A DNA stretch of 64,000 nt from Rhizomys pruinosus (GCA_009823505.1 VZQC01000392.1:2917469-2981468); one strand, 5' to 3'; shown: positions 20,996-32,638, counted from the first letter of the stretch. Notes: generated from the letters alone by a model not told the origin. A program made the numbers and translations.

Positions 20996-20996
<1 letters not shown>

Positions 20997-21061
<65 letters not shown>

Positions 21062-21126
21062 CTCTCCTCTCCTCTCCTCTCCTCTCCTCTCCTCTCCTCT
21101 CCCTCTTTCTCTCTCTCTCTCTCCAG
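20997..21126. repeat. (CT)n / (CTCTC)n microsatellite forming a splice acceptor tract
   Basis: About 30 CT units, then CCTCT-type pentamers, then more CT, ending 'ctctccag' at the Tspear exon 21127 acceptor. The microsatellite is the polypyrimidine tract of this exon. Confidence 0.93.
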
Positions 21127-21283
21127 GGCCTGGTGAGGCAGCTGGTCCTGCTGCCTGGCTCGGATGCCACCCCAAGGCTGTGTCCCAGCAGGAATCCACA
21201 GCTGGCTGAGCTCTCCATACCCCGCATGCTGAAGAGACTCACAGAGAAGCCGGACGATAACGAGGTGCTGAAATATCCCTATG
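21127..21283 (+). CDS. Tspear: Tspear coding exon, end of the laminin-G part
   Basis: 157 nt, donor 'gttagt' at 21284, phase 0 in and 1 out. It encodes [20 protein letters not shown] and on to [10 protein letters not shown], 52 codons plus one base. The conserved [21 protein letters not shown] stretch makes the assignment certain. Confidence 0.93.
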
Positions 21284-22240
21284 GTTAGTAGGCGGTGCCC
21301 TGCTTCCACATTGGGCACCCAGGGCTCCTTCTCAGTGGCAGGTGGGCAGTTGTTGCAGTCGCCAAGCAGACACTCCGGCCATCAGAAAGGCCATCATCTC
21401 CCACCTGTCACTTGGGCAGGTCCCACACAAATCTTGCACACTTCCTGGCCCCTGGGCAGATGGCAGACATGGCTTGTGTCAAGAAGGCTTTCTCCTCTGG
21501 ACCTCTGACCGGTACTCGCCTGTCTCCCGGTCCCTCCCCAAGCTCATCCTAAACTCATCCCAGCGAAAGTCTGAGGCTGGTTTGGCTCCCTGCCTCCTGC
21601 CAGCCCACAGCATCTCCTGGATGCGCTTTCTCTGGCTCAGATTTACGATGCTCTAGTGTTGAGTTGAGGTGTTGAGCCATTTATGGTCGGGTGGATGGAG
21701 AGACCTGAAAGCCCCGCCCCTACCACACACACTCCTGCTTTGTGCAAAGGTGAGGTGGGGGACAGCCAGACCTCTGAGCTTGTGGTTCTCATGTCACAAA
21801 TGAAGAGACTCCCCCACCTGAGTGTGCGGAACACTGAGGTTTTGCCATGTCACATGGCCGGCCAGTCCTGACCGAGCTCTCACCTAGCTGCAGTTATGAG
21901 GCCGGCGCTACTAGAAGTGGTGGGATCAAACCACAGTCTAAAGCACACTGACTGTGGCTAAGCTCCTACTACTTTAGGGACAGGCCCCAGGGCAGAGCAG
22001 AGGATGTCCACTGGGCAGCAGGCAAAGGGACACAGACAGGCTGAGTGGACAGTGGGCCAGGCCAGCCAGCCACACAGAGCACCGGCTGGGGCTCTAGGGT
22101 CACCAAGCCCTTCTCCAGTGGCGTATTATGTCAGGGTTCCCTTCATCCACGCAAAGGCAGCACCAGGCTTGGGGCCTCACACAGGGACCTCTGCTAGGGA
22201 GTACTGACGGGCTGTGTGCTTCCTCCTGGTCCTCCCACAG
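21284..22240. other. Tspear intron, nothing recognised
   Basis: Unique intronic sequence without recognised repeats or alternative exons. Confidence 0.5.
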
Positions 22241-22372
22241 AGGCTGACATGAAAGTGACCCTGGGATCCCGGCCACCGTGCACCAAGGCAGAGGGTGCCC
22301 AGTTCTGGTTTGATGCTGCCCGAAGGGGACTCTACCTTTGTGCAGGCAGCGAGTGGGTCTCCGTGTTGGCAG
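22241..22372 (+). CDS. Tspear: Tspear coding exon, linker between laminin-G and EAR region
   Basis: 132 nt, acceptor 'tcctcccacag', donor 'gtgagg' at 22373. It completes a Glu codon, then encodes [20 protein letters not shown] and [23 protein letters not shown], leaving one base. Two Cys residues (PPC and YLC) are probably structural. Confidence 0.92.
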
Positions 22373-23230
22373 GTGAGGCCCGACCCAGCATTCTCACCCC
22401 ATGATGTCCTGAATACAGAGGAGCCACCGTGTCCCTGATAGGAGAGGGATGTCAGGAAGGGCTGGGGACTCCACTGTCTATAAGGGCCTCCTTGGTGGCA
22501 AGCTCTGGAGCAGGTGGCAGGCAGGACGACCCAGGCAAACCAGGATGCTGTCCTCCTAAGCAGGCAAGTCCAGCCCCTCTGGCCTCCGAGCCACGTTGCT
22601 CAGGATGCAGCACAGTCGAGGGAGAAGCAGCCAGTGTGAGCGTTCAGTCTGGAAATGGGCGCATCTGGGTGCGCCACAAAGGCCACACAGCTGCTTCTCT
22701 CAGCAGCTTTCCTAATGGCTGATGGCTAGAAGAGGGTGTGGCACCCATGCTGGGGCCTCCCTTGACCCCTCTCTTGAAGACTGCCCTGGCTCACCCCCTC
22801 CTGCCACCAGGCCACAGCTGAGATCTGCTGTTATATCTTGGGGCAGTCCCTCCCACAGGGCATTCCAGCGGTAGGAAGGGCTGAGTGGGAACAGACACGT
22901 GTTCCAGACACCACCGTGGGCTGTGGGAACTGGTTCCCCTGGGCTGTGTAAGCCATGGACACTCCTCTCTGTCCACTTACCCAAGAGGCACTGATAAAGC
23001 CATGAGCCTTGGGCACATTCTGACCAGGATACAGTTTGTGAATTTGATCCAGTTTGAATCTGTGCAGACCTCAGAGCCCCTGGCAGGCAGAAACAGCCTC
23101 CCTTTAATGGGTTTTTACCACAAGGATCAAATGGGGCTCCAGGGGAGATATCCGTGAATCCCAGGGAGCCAAGTTGTGGGTTGCTCCATTCCTGAGCACA
23201 CTGACCGGGTCACCATCCTCCCTTCCCAAG
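22373..23230. other. Tspear intron, nothing recognised
   Basis: No repeat or alternative exon was recognised. Confidence 0.5.
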
Positions 23231-23457
23231 CCAAGACCAAGCTGGACTACGTAGAGGAGCACCAGAGACTGCACACCAACTCAGAGACGCTGGGCATCGA
23301 GGTGTTTGGCATCCCCGGCGTGGGGCTCTTCGCAGCCACAGCCAACCGGAAGGCTAGGTCAGCCATCTATAAATGGACAGATGGGAAGTTTGTCTCCTAT
23401 CAGAACATCGCCACACACCAAGCTCAGTCCTGGAGACATTTCACCATCGGGAAAAAG
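23231..23457 (+). CDS. Tspear: Tspear coding exon, EAR repeats 1 and start of 2
   Basis: 227 nt, acceptor 'ccttcccaag'. It encodes [23 protein letters not shown] repeat 1 ([20 protein letters not shown]), then [20 protein letters not shown] and the opening of EAR repeat 2 ([10 protein letters not shown]). The exon ends at AAG with donor GCAAGT (23458-23463), a GC-AG intron with otherwise perfect consensus. The next exon continues IFLAVANF in phase 0, so the junction is secure. Confidence 0.92.
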
Positions 23458-23687
23458 GCAAGTCTGCACAGGTGACTTCCCCTTCCCGGCTGGTGGGAGC
23501 TGCGACCACGGGCTCCATAGGCCTGGGCTCCCACATCCTCTGCAGCTCAAAGCATCTCTCAGGGTTTCAGGCCCTTGCTCAAAGGGAGAAGGGGCTCAAA
23601 GCCACGGCTTTAGGTGCAGGAATATGCCTGTGCAGAGTCTGCTCAGCTTCCCACAAGTCAGAGGCAAAGCCAAAACGTTGAGTTTGA

Positions 23688-23875
23688 AGCTGGGGTGGCT
23701 CAGTTGGTCAACTGCTTACCTAGCATGCACAGATCCCTGGGCTCACACCTCAGCACCCCATAAACTGGACATAAAGGCTTATGCCTGTCACCCTGCCATC
23801 CTAGCACTGAGGAAGTGCAGGCAGGAGGGTCGGAAGTTCAAGGTCACCCTCAGCTACACAGACATAAAGGACAAA
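23688..23875 (+). mobile_element. B4-type SINE (ID/B1 composite)
   Basis: An ID-like head ('ggtggctcagttggtcaactgcttacctagcatgc') runs into a B1-like second half ('cctagcactgaggaagtgcaggcaggagggtcggaagttcaagg'). Confidence 0.7.
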
Positions 23876-24302
23876 ACCTGCACGTTCTCCTGCTGTGAGC
23901 GCCGTGTCCAGGCCCAGCATGGTGGCAGCGTAACTTCTGGGTTTTTCCTAATGACATTTTAAAGTTTTTTCATTTTCTCCATGGTAAAAAACAATACTTT
24001 TGCTTCCAAGAAATGTTAGGAAACAGAAAAACAAGGGGAAGAAATATTTTGTTCCTAAAAAATGCATGATTTTATTTGCACTCATGCCTGCATGCACATC
24101 ATATACGGGGTACAAACGATGCTCCCATCCACACAGCGTTGCAAGGTAGGGCCTTGGTAGGTCCCATGAGCAGCACTTCCGCATGCCTAATGGTCTGTTC
24201 CTGCAATCTTCCCTGAGGGTGTGGGGTCAGGTGCTGAGGTCCAGAACTCTCACCACTGGGCTCATAGTGCCAATCAGAACTAAGATGAGTGACTCCTTTC
24301 AG

Positions 24303-24489
24303 ATCTTCCTGGCTGTGGCCAACTTCGCACCAAATGAAAGGGGCCAGGAGTTCTCTGTCATTTATAAGTGGAACTCCAGGAAGCTGAAGTTCACCCTGTA
24401 CCAGAGGATCGCCACTCACAGTGCCCGTGACTGGGAGGCCTTTGAGGTGAACGGCGAGCACTTCCTGGTGGTAGCCAACCACCGAGAAG
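24303..24489 (+). CDS. Tspear: Tspear coding exon, EAR repeats 2-3
   Basis: 187 nt, acceptor 'gactcctttcag', donor 'gtaaag' at 24490, phase 0 in and 1 out. It encodes [39 protein letters not shown] and EAR repeat 3 ([23 protein letters not shown]). The motif DWExFxVxGxxFLxVAN is the EAR core. Confidence 0.93.
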
Positions 24490-24589
24490 GTAAAGCCGAT
24501 GTGGCCTTTGACCTAGAAGGAAACCCTTCCTAGGGCACAGCATAGCTTGTATGCAGGGGTGAATTTTCATCTCATTAAAAATACTAAGG

Positions 24590-24895
24590 CGGGCTGGGAA
24601 ACAGCACAGTCAATAAATCCCTTGAGGTGCACACATGAGAACCCAAGTTTACTCCCCAGAACCCAGGTAAAAAAGCTAGGCATGGGGGCAGAGCTGTAAT
24701 CCCAGCACTGAGGTAGTAGAGACAGGAGGGTCCCTGGCGCTCGCTGGCCTGGGTCACCTAATTGGTGACCCCCAGACCACCCTACCTCAGACAAGGGGCA
24801 GTGTTCCCAAGGACTGACACCTGAGCCCGACCTCTAGCTTCCACAGGCATCCACACACAACATGTACTTGTGTGTCCACACACACACATGAACTC
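24590..24895 (+). mobile_element. B3/B2-type SINE
   Basis: 'gggctgggaaacagcacagtcaataaatccc' through 'aatcccagcactgaggtag', 'gcctgggtcacc' and 'tccacaggcatccacacaca' is a diverged B3 element with a (CA)-rich tail. Confidence 0.65.
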
Positions 24896-24994
24896 ACAGG
24901 AGTGTGCGAGGAGTCGGGGGCATGGCCCAGTTCCTGCAGCTCAACTCTGACATTAGTAATCAGAGTGACACCATGTAAACTCTAGCACAGCCAC

Positions 24995-25075
24995 CGGGCA
25001 TGGTGGTTCACAAACCCGGGAGGCAGAGGCAGGTAGATCTCTGTGACTTCCCTGTCTCAGCAACGAAACAAAACA
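24995..25075 (+). mobile_element. B1 SINE, internally deleted
   Basis: 'ccgggcatggtggttcac' joined to 'gggaggcagaggcaggtagatctctgtgac' and 'ccctgtctcagcaacgaaac'; the middle third is missing. Confidence 0.6.
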
Positions 25076-25535
25076 ACTCCAGCACAGTCTCTGCTCAGCC
25101 TGGTAAGGAGGACAGATGAGCTCACAGAAGAAGCCACTGAACCCCAGCTTCAGTGTCCGTCAGCTTCCTTCCTGGTTCGGAGGAATCAAGCCAGCCAGCG
25201 ACCGGGCTGCACAATGACCAGAGCCCAGGAGCACTGATGTGGATGGGGGGGGGCCGCAGAGGCAGCCACTCTGAGAGTCTGCCCAGTCCTAGGATTCCAG
25301 GGATGAGCTAGGTCCAGGGTGGGGGCAGCTGCAGGGTTCTTCTGAGCCAGCCCCGCCCCACGCAAACACAGACTACACAGCCCAATGTCCACTCAGGTCT
25401 GCAGCGCACCAGGCAGCCAGGGGCCCTGAGGAGGAGCCCCAGCCATGCATTCAGGGTATAGGGGAGCCCAGGACCCCAACATCAGGACATCCCACAGACC
25501 GAACTCTCCAGAAAAGCAGACCCTGGAGAGGTGAA

Positions 25536-25705
25536 CTATGGGGGCAGCCCTTCCAGAATGCACCATGGGGGACGCCTTCAGGGAGTACCATGGGGGCAGC
25601 CCTTCCAGAATGCACCATGGGGGACGCCTTCAGGGGGTACCATGGGGAATGCCTTCAGGGAGTACCATGGGGAAAGACTTCCAGGGAATATCATGGGGGG
25701 GGAGA
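25536..25705. repeat. 52-bp tandem repeat with 25/27-bp half-units
   Basis: 'ccatgggggcagcccttccagaatgca' alternates with 'ccatgggggacgccttcaggg(a/g)gta'. Full units start at 25538 and 25590, followed by single half-units to about 25705. Confidence 0.9.
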
Positions 25706-26014
25706 CCTTGTATGAGATCTGATGGGCTAGCACCAGAGAGGGCTGAGGTGGGAGGTGATGGGACTTAGACAGCAGAAGGCCCCTGTGGGCTGTGCGGCTG
25801 CCTGGACCCACTGGCCTTTACTGGGTTGGGGCTCAAGGCTAGGGGTTGAGGGGAGAGATGAGGCTGGGACTCAGGATGCAGGGTGAGTGCACAGTGACCA
25901 TCTCTGCCCTGGCTAGATCTGAGTTGCATGGGGACATGGGGTCAGGCTGTGTCCTGACAACACCTGGGGGCCACGGGAGCAGCTCCTTCCCCCCAGCACT
26001 GACCTGGGTTCCAG

Positions 26015-26244
26015 GGGACAACCACAACATCGACAGCGTGGTCTACAAGTGGAACCCCAGCAGTCAGCTCTTCGAAGCCAACCAGTCCATTGCCACCTCT
26101 GGTGCCTACGACTGGGAGTTCTTCACTGTGGGGCCTTACTCCTTCCTCGTGGTGGCCAACACGTTCAACGGCACCTCCACCCAGGTGCACTCCCACCTGT
26201 ACATCTGGCTCGTCGGCTCCTTTCAGCTCTTCCAGTCCTTCCTG
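26015..26244 (+). CDS. Tspear: Tspear coding exon, EAR repeat 4
   Basis: 230 nt, acceptor 'ctgggttccag', donor 'gtaagg' at 26245, phase 1 in and 0 out. It encodes [23 protein letters not shown] repeat 4 ([20 protein letters not shown]) and [23 protein letters not shown] is a possible N-glycosylation site. The exon ends FQSFL; human has Pro at the last place as I recall it, a small difference at the junction. Confidence 0.93.
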
Positions 26245-27289
26245 GTAAGGAGCCTGTGTTCTCCAGAACCAGGTGCCCATCTGCATCGTGCACCTGCTGC
26301 ACGGGGTGTCCAGGAGGGAGGGCTGTGAAAGCCAGCATCTGCATGACCCTGAACCCAGGGCCTGAAAGTCCCTTTTGGATGCTACAGGGCCAGGCATTTC
26401 TGGGGTGGTCTGGGCCCTCACTGCTGCAGTGCCCTCCAGTGCTCCGGAGGAAATCCTGGGGGTGGACCAAGTCTGGGGGTGTGGAGGTGAGCACCCTGGG
26501 TGCCTACAGCAGGCTTCCCCATGGCTCACAGCTTCTATGCCCTGGTCAGTCACTGTCTGTGGGTCCCCCACTCTGGGACAGCAGGGTAACTTGGCTGTAA
26601 CCTGAGGCGGAGGGGACTGGGTAGGGGGCAGATGTGGTGTCCCCCTATGACTTGGAAGTCCCTTATGTGGGCCATCCACCACAGCTGGCAGGCCCTCTAA
26701 GTATTTACAGACACAGCTTTGGGGTCACAGCCTGCTCAGGGTGACCGTGACTTCTGAGAAAGGTGGAGCTTCCTCTAAAGTGACCTTGTCAGAGGGGAGA
26801 GGCGAGGCCAGAGAGTGGTGGCCTCTTGGCATTTGGCACAGGGCAGACGCAGTGGGATCCAGGGCAGGGCTCTGGCTGTACACTATAAAGGAGGGCAGCA
26901 TGAGGAGTAACCCTCCTGGAGGGTAGAAGAACAGGGCTAGTGCAGAGCATCAGGGGGCGCATGCCCGGGCAGGGAGAAAGCTGCTGATGCTTGGTGGCTG
27001 AGGACCCTGGGCAGGGCAGGACCACACCCCAGAGGAGGGGCCGCCACCCCTGCCTAGCTGCAGGCTGCTCTCAAGCTTCTCTTTACACCTTCCAACTCCT
27101 CTGAGGGCACACAATTCCACTTTCATGCTTTGCCAGCATTTCTCTTCAACTGCATAAATCCTTTTCGGCCTGGAGACGTCTTAATGCATCCACCGTTCTG
27201 TTAGCATTTTGCAAAGTCACTAAGCTTTGTAGCAGGCTGAGCCTCAGGCTCTGAATGTGCCTGTCAGCCATGGGAACATACCTACCTCT
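26245..27289. other. Tspear intron, nothing recognised
   Basis: Start of the 15.5 kb intron. No SINE was recognised and there is no alternative EAR exon. Confidence 0.5.
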
Positions 27290-27545
27290 GCAGGGGGCGC
27301 CCTTCTGGGAGGGTCTGTGGTGCAGGGGTGCCCTTCTGGGAGGGTCTGTGGTGCAGGGGCACCCTTTGGGGAGGGTCTGTGGTGCAGGGGTGCCCTTCTG
27401 GGAGGGTCTGTGGTGCAGGGGTGCCCTTCTGGGAGGGTCTGTGGTGCAGGGGTGCCCTTCTGGGAGGGTCTGTGGTGCAGGGGTGCCCTTCTGGGAGGGT
27501 CTGTGGTGCAGGGGTGCCCTTCTGGGAGGGTCTGTGGTGCAGGGC
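27290..27545. repeat. 31-bp minisatellite (about 8 units)
   Basis: The unit 'gtgcccttctgggagggtct' plus 'gtggtgcaggg' repeats every 31 bp (for example at 27332, 27363 and 27394). One unit has 'accctttgggg' in place of 'gcccttctggg'. Units are otherwise almost identical, which suggests recent expansion. Confidence 0.96.
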
Positions 27546-27924
27546 TCACACCTGGCTAGCTCCCCAGTCCCAGGCTGGCATGTCAGGGGCAGCATGGGTA
27601 CGTGCAGTGAGTGATTCACAGGGAGGCTCTAGGCATCAGAGATCTTACAACCCAGGCCCTGCTGAGCAGGGTCTGGCTGCCGGTAGAGAGGGCATTAAAG
27701 GAACGTTGTTCCTCAGCCCCAACTCTAGGCTGTCAGGCCTCGCATCAGAAATTCTAGAACCTTCCTCTGATGGCAGAGATCCAGGCGTCCATGACTGGGT
27801 CCCACCTGCCTGGGTCCAAGGAGGAAGCAGCTCCCCGTAGGAAGTCCAGCCTCTGGACACAGGTCTCCACTGCCTGGGCTGCTGGGCTGCTGGGCCTGTG
27901 TCTATTGGTTCATCTTAGTCCATT

Positions 27925-29262
27925 TCTTTTTTTTTTTTTTATTTAACCTAAGACAGTACAACCTTAAAAGCCCCACAGTCCTTAAAATGTCCAAACACTT
28001 AAAAGTTCAGTCTATTAAAAGTCTCTTAACTGTGGGCTGCTGTAAAATCCAAAACAAGTACTGTCTTATTTCAAAGGGAAGAATCAGGCACACTCAAACA
28101 AAACCTAAGTCCAGCAAGTATCTCAAGGCTGGACACCTGGGACTCACTCACAATCTTCTGGGCTCCAAAGGGTTTCGGCAGCCCCCTCTCTCTGACTCTG
28201 CTATCCGTGGCACACACAGCTCATCTCGCAGGCCCAGGACAACTCCGTTCCACACCTGCCGCTGCTCTTGGTGGTCATCCCATGGTCCTGGCATCTCCAA
28301 AAGGCTGGGGTCGCCACTGAAACTGAGGCAGCACCTTCACCAATGGTCTCTTCTGACCTCTCCTGGTGCAAAGCCTCAGCTTCTCTCCATGACCTCTGCA
28401 ATCTTGGGGTCTTCACTGCAACCAAGGTGCGCTTCCACCAATGGTCTTTCCTGACCTCTCACAGTGCCAAGCCTCAGCTGCTCTCTGTGCCCCCCTCAAA
28501 TTTCAACACCAGAACCATATAGGAGACTCTTACACACTACCAAGTCCTGCTTCTGGCTTGACATGGAGGCTCAGGCCCCTTCTGGATCACAGCTTTTCTG
28601 TGCTGACCCTGAAGAAATTCTTCCCAGAAGATTTCACCACAGTGATGCTAGTCTCTTGTTACTTACAGCTGATTTTTCAGCCCCAGCTAACCAGTATCAA
28701 TTGTCCCAGTAAAGCAAAGATTTCTCTTCAGGTTCTGGTCTCTTGTTACTTACAGCTGATTCTTCAGCCCCAGCTGACCAGAACCCACAGATTACACAGT
28801 CCTGATGATCTCTGTTCCCCTTTGAAACTAGAAACTTCACAAGCCAGGCCTCCATCTTCTACAACTCCTTCAGCAAAACTGCTCCAAGTTCCACAGCAAC
28901 AATCTTTAGGCATTCAATGATCTTCCCAGCCCAAAGTTCCAAACGCCTCCACAATCCTTCCCCAAAACACCAAGGTCAGGTCTGTCACAGCAATAGCCCA
29001 CTCTCTGGTACCAATTTCTGTTCTAGTTTGTCTTCCATTGCTGTGACAAAACACTCTGACCGACACCAACTTGGGGAGGAAAGGGTTTATTTGCCTCACA
29101 TCTCCCGGGTCACAGTTCATCACTCAGGGATCCCAAGGCAGGAACTCAGGGCAGGAACCTGGAGGCAGGAGCTGAAGCACAGGCCATGGAGGAATGCTGC
29201 CACTGGCTTGCTCAGTACACTTCTTTTTGCTTCAGCAGAAACCCTGAGGTAGGGTCATTTAT
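27925..29262 (-). mobile_element. MaLR-type element, reverse (internal part plus LTR)
   Basis: 27940-29017 matches, on the opposite strand, the internal sequence at 56942-57510 ('ggttctggtcagc', 'caagtcctgcttctggcttg'). 29018-29262 matches the LTR end ('ttctagtttgtcttccattgctgtgac'). It also shares 'aaaatccaaaacaagtact' with 35120-35175 and 36430-36480. Non-coding. Confidence 0.6.
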
Positions 29263-31185
29263 CAATGAGGAAAGTTTGTGTGGATGTCTTTTCTGCAGGC
29301 TCAAAGTAGAAGGGTGAGCAGGTGGGAGTGGAAGAGGCAGAGCAGTAGGTGCCATGCTGCCTAACGGCAGGCTCTCCAAGCCTCCCTGTGAGTCTGTGGG
29401 GACGTACTGTGGGCATGAGAAGATGGCTTCCTAGTGAAGGCAGGGTTGCTTTGCAGAAGGTGCTGACAGGGACCAGGAGGCCAGGAGTGTGTGCTCTGGA
29501 GGAGAGGAGTTGGGGCAGACACCAGAGAAAGAGGCACAGGCTGTGAGCAGGGGAGGGTGGGGGTCAGTCAAGGGAGAGACCCCAGCAGGGACTGGGAAGG
29601 GGGGGTGGGGAGCAGACACCCCAGGGCAGCAGTCCAGGAGCATCAAGGCCCACAGACATAGGAGGCAAAAGGACACACTTTTTGCTCCTGCCAGAGTCCT
29701 CAGGGCTGGAGCACATATGCACGGACACACCTGCAGATGATGTTTCCAGGCATGTGTGCTAACACAGGCTGACATGGATGCTGTTAAGGCCCCGGTGCCT
29801 ACACTGTTTCTTCTGTACATTTTCTATCCCCCAGGAGCTTGTAACCAGCAATACTGCCGTTTTGTACCAAGCACCCCACAGGGCAGGCAGAGACCATCCC
29901 TATCACCATGTGTCTGTTCTGAGCCTTATTTCAGGTCAGAGCTCCAGTGATGGTGTCGGGCAAGGTCTCAGTATCTCTAAGCTGATAAAGAGACTGTAGC
30001 CCCGTGCCCCAGATCGCCAGTCCCAAACGCAGCAAGCCAGGACCCTGTCCCTCTTCACCTGCCCAGGGGATTCTGTAATCAAAACGCACTCTGGGGACTA
30101 GTCTAGGGGGTGGCTCCACAGCAGAGAGCTTGCATAGCACGCACAGGCCCTGGGTTCACTCTCCAGCCCTGTAAAGCCCCGGGGAGTGCCCTGCCACCAA
30201 GAAGGTAGCCAAGCACAAGGGCCAGGCTCAGCGCTAGTGTCAACTGCCTGCCATGCAGGTGGGTTTTGCTTCTGAATTTGTTGCTGACTTTGGTCTGGCT
30301 GAATTTGTGCTTTGTGGCTTGGGAATTATCACTAAGGGATCTGAGGTCACAAGGATATCAGAAACCGCCAGGTCACCAGGAACAGGCAATCACACATACG
30401 CCATGCCCCCAACACATGCTGTGTGAGTCTTAGTGGTCAGAACCATTGCTCCCTGTTACATGCTTGTGCATGAACACACCCCATCCCAGATACCCCTGAG
30501 GCCTCTCTTCCTGGTGTGTAAAGTGGGTGTGGTATAAGACCATCCCTGTCAGAGGCCAGCACTGCCTGGACAGCCTACCAATGCTGGGGATGCTGGTCAG
30601 AGCTCTGTGACCTACACCATGCCCGTGACTTCTCCATTCACTGTGATAAGAACTGGCAGAGGCCTTGGCACTACAAGAAGACACCAGATTTGGGGGAGTC
30701 CTCTGTGGTCAGGCGAGAGCACAATGGTGTCCCCAGGACACTGCCAGGGTGTGTATTGAGCCCAGGGACCTCAGGAGTGAATCTCCTTGAAGCCTTGGGT
30801 GTCCACTTGACCTGACCTTCCACAGGGAGGGTGTTTGAGTGGCTATCCTCCTCCCCTGGGCAGCCAGGAGCACCCTCTACCCCGGCTCCTGGCACTCCCT
30901 GACTACAGAAGCATCCTCACTCTTTTCCCCAGCAAAGCTAGGTCCAGGGCCTCTTTTACCCAGCAGCTAATCTCATGGCCGGATGCCGGCCCACCCTAAT
31001 AGGAGCCGTGGGGTGCCAGGTGCTCCCGAGAGGTCCCGGAAGTGCCATCATCCCATTGAGGTAGTTCCAATCGGGCTCACCTAATCCCTGGGCAGCAGGC
31101 AGCCCTCCAGGGGAATTCCGCTGGGAGGGAGGGAAAGCCTCCAAGCTCGGCAGGTGCCTTGGCTCCTAGGCTCCAATGTCAGAGA
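29263..31185. other. Tspear intron, nothing recognised
   Basis: GC-moderate intronic sequence. A short diverged SINE may lie near 30110-30250 ('gagagcttgcatagcacgcacaggccctgggttcac', ID-like) but it is too decayed to be sure. Confidence 0.45.
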
Positions 31186-31330
31186 GGCTTTTTTTTTTTT
31201 TTTCTAATTAAATTAGTTTTTATTGATGCTTTGTGCATTTCATACATTTTTTCCAATTCAGTTCAGGCTTATTTCCCTTTCCCTCCCCCCCCACCCCCAC
31301 CCCATCCCAGATCATGCATTCTGCCATAAC
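31186..31330 (-). mobile_element. L1 3' end, reverse (tentative)
   Basis: A poly-T head (31186-31203) followed by AT-rich sequence and a C-rich run ('ccctccccccccaccccc'), the pattern of an antisense rodent L1 3'UTR and poly(A). The extent to the right is unclear. Confidence 0.5.
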
Positions 31331-32575
31331 TGTCCTGCATCTTTCTCTCAGTTTTTTTTTTCATTTTTAGCTATAAGTGATAATCCATGAGTACAAGCAT
31401 CCTTCATGCAAAACCTATCTGCAGGCTGTTGTGCCCAAACACCTACAGCCCCACCATCCAGTGGGGGGTGACAGGTTGTTTGTTCAATCAAGTTGATCAA
31501 ATGAGTGTCCAGACTACATTGCTGTAGTTTCACCATTCACCCCAATCGCAGCCCGTGCTCTGTTGTCAGCATTTCCCCATGTGCTGTGAATGCAGGAGTG
31601 GGTTGAGCCTGACAGAGTGAGAGGGGCCATGTGCACAGAGGGCCCTATGGGCTGCCTCGAGAGGGACTTATGGCCCAGGCCTGGGGACCTGTAAGTCGGC
31701 AAGGCCCCTGGTGTCTCCTCTAGCCACCACCTGAGAGTATCCAGGTGCCATGGACAATGTGAATTTCAGATCAAAATGAATAATGTTTGTCATAAGTATC
31801 TTCCAGCTGTTGTGTGGGCTACACAGAGAAGAGACTACCACTCCTTGTCTATCTGAGATTCAGGTAGATTTGCCTGCATTTGCTGAGTCAGTGCACTGGC
31901 CCTGACTGGGCTTAGGAAGGGTGCTTGGGCAGCCTCTGAGTCCCAATAGCAGGGGCAGCAGCATGCCTTGTGCTTCTAATGCTCTGGAGATGGAGCAGGT
32001 CCTCCTCTCTCCTCCGACCTCCGAGTAGGCTGAGCCTACACTCCCAAGATGCCATACTCGTGCCTCACGTGGCACCCTCCTAGCTCCTGTGGATGTCAGA
32101 GTCTCTGATACGCCTGCTTTCAACGTTTGCATGTTCAAAAGTCTGCTCCACCTCCCCAGAGCCCTGACTGGAGCCCAGGGCCCCTCCCGAGCTGCTCGCC
32201 CCTTACTTCGCCCTGCTCCCCACATGCCCCAAAGGTGCCCTGCTATTCCTGCTTCACGAGACCCTTTCCCACCCCTCCCTTCATCTGCGACTCTTGTTTT
32301 CCCAGAGGCCTGGGCAGCCCTTCCATGTCCCTATGTGAGTTGTCGCCCCCTACTGTGGGCTCCTGGAGGGCAGAGAGGACGTCTGGCTCATGGCTGAGGC
32401 TCAGTGCCCAGCTCCTCTTACGTAGTGTTAGGAGAGCCTGCTGGGGCCTCCAGCCACCCTGGAGCATAGGGTGTCCACTGCTAGGGCTTCCTCTGCAAAA
32501 GCCCTCCAGGCTCTGACTCAGCACTGGTGAGCAGAAAGAAGCAACTCATCTGGGAGGGAATGTGCACTGTGCTGG

Positions 32576-32577
32576 CA

Positions 32578-32629
<52 letters not shown>

Positions 32630-32638
32630 CACGCGCGT
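32576..32638. repeat. (GT)n-(GC)n alternating purine-pyrimidine tract
   Basis: 63 bases of strict purine-pyrimidine alternation: GT units, then gcgcgcgcacgcgcgt. GC-rich alternation next to GT favours Z-DNA under supercoiling. Confidence 0.95.

Larger units (their letters stand above)
14941..20996. repeat. ~6 kb duplication, copy B (patchily error-rich)
   Basis: A second copy of 6575-12448. Error-rich patches full of one-base insertions and deletions (about 14941-16440, 17869-17965, 18179-18330, 20200-20300, 20820-20996) alternate with nearly perfect stretches. The right end stops directly at a (CT)n run. The alternation looks like unpolished long-read sequence rather than mutation, since indels are as common in repeats as in coding sequence. 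True paralogous differences also exist, for example one Cys/Ser codon near 17775. Confidence 0.88.
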
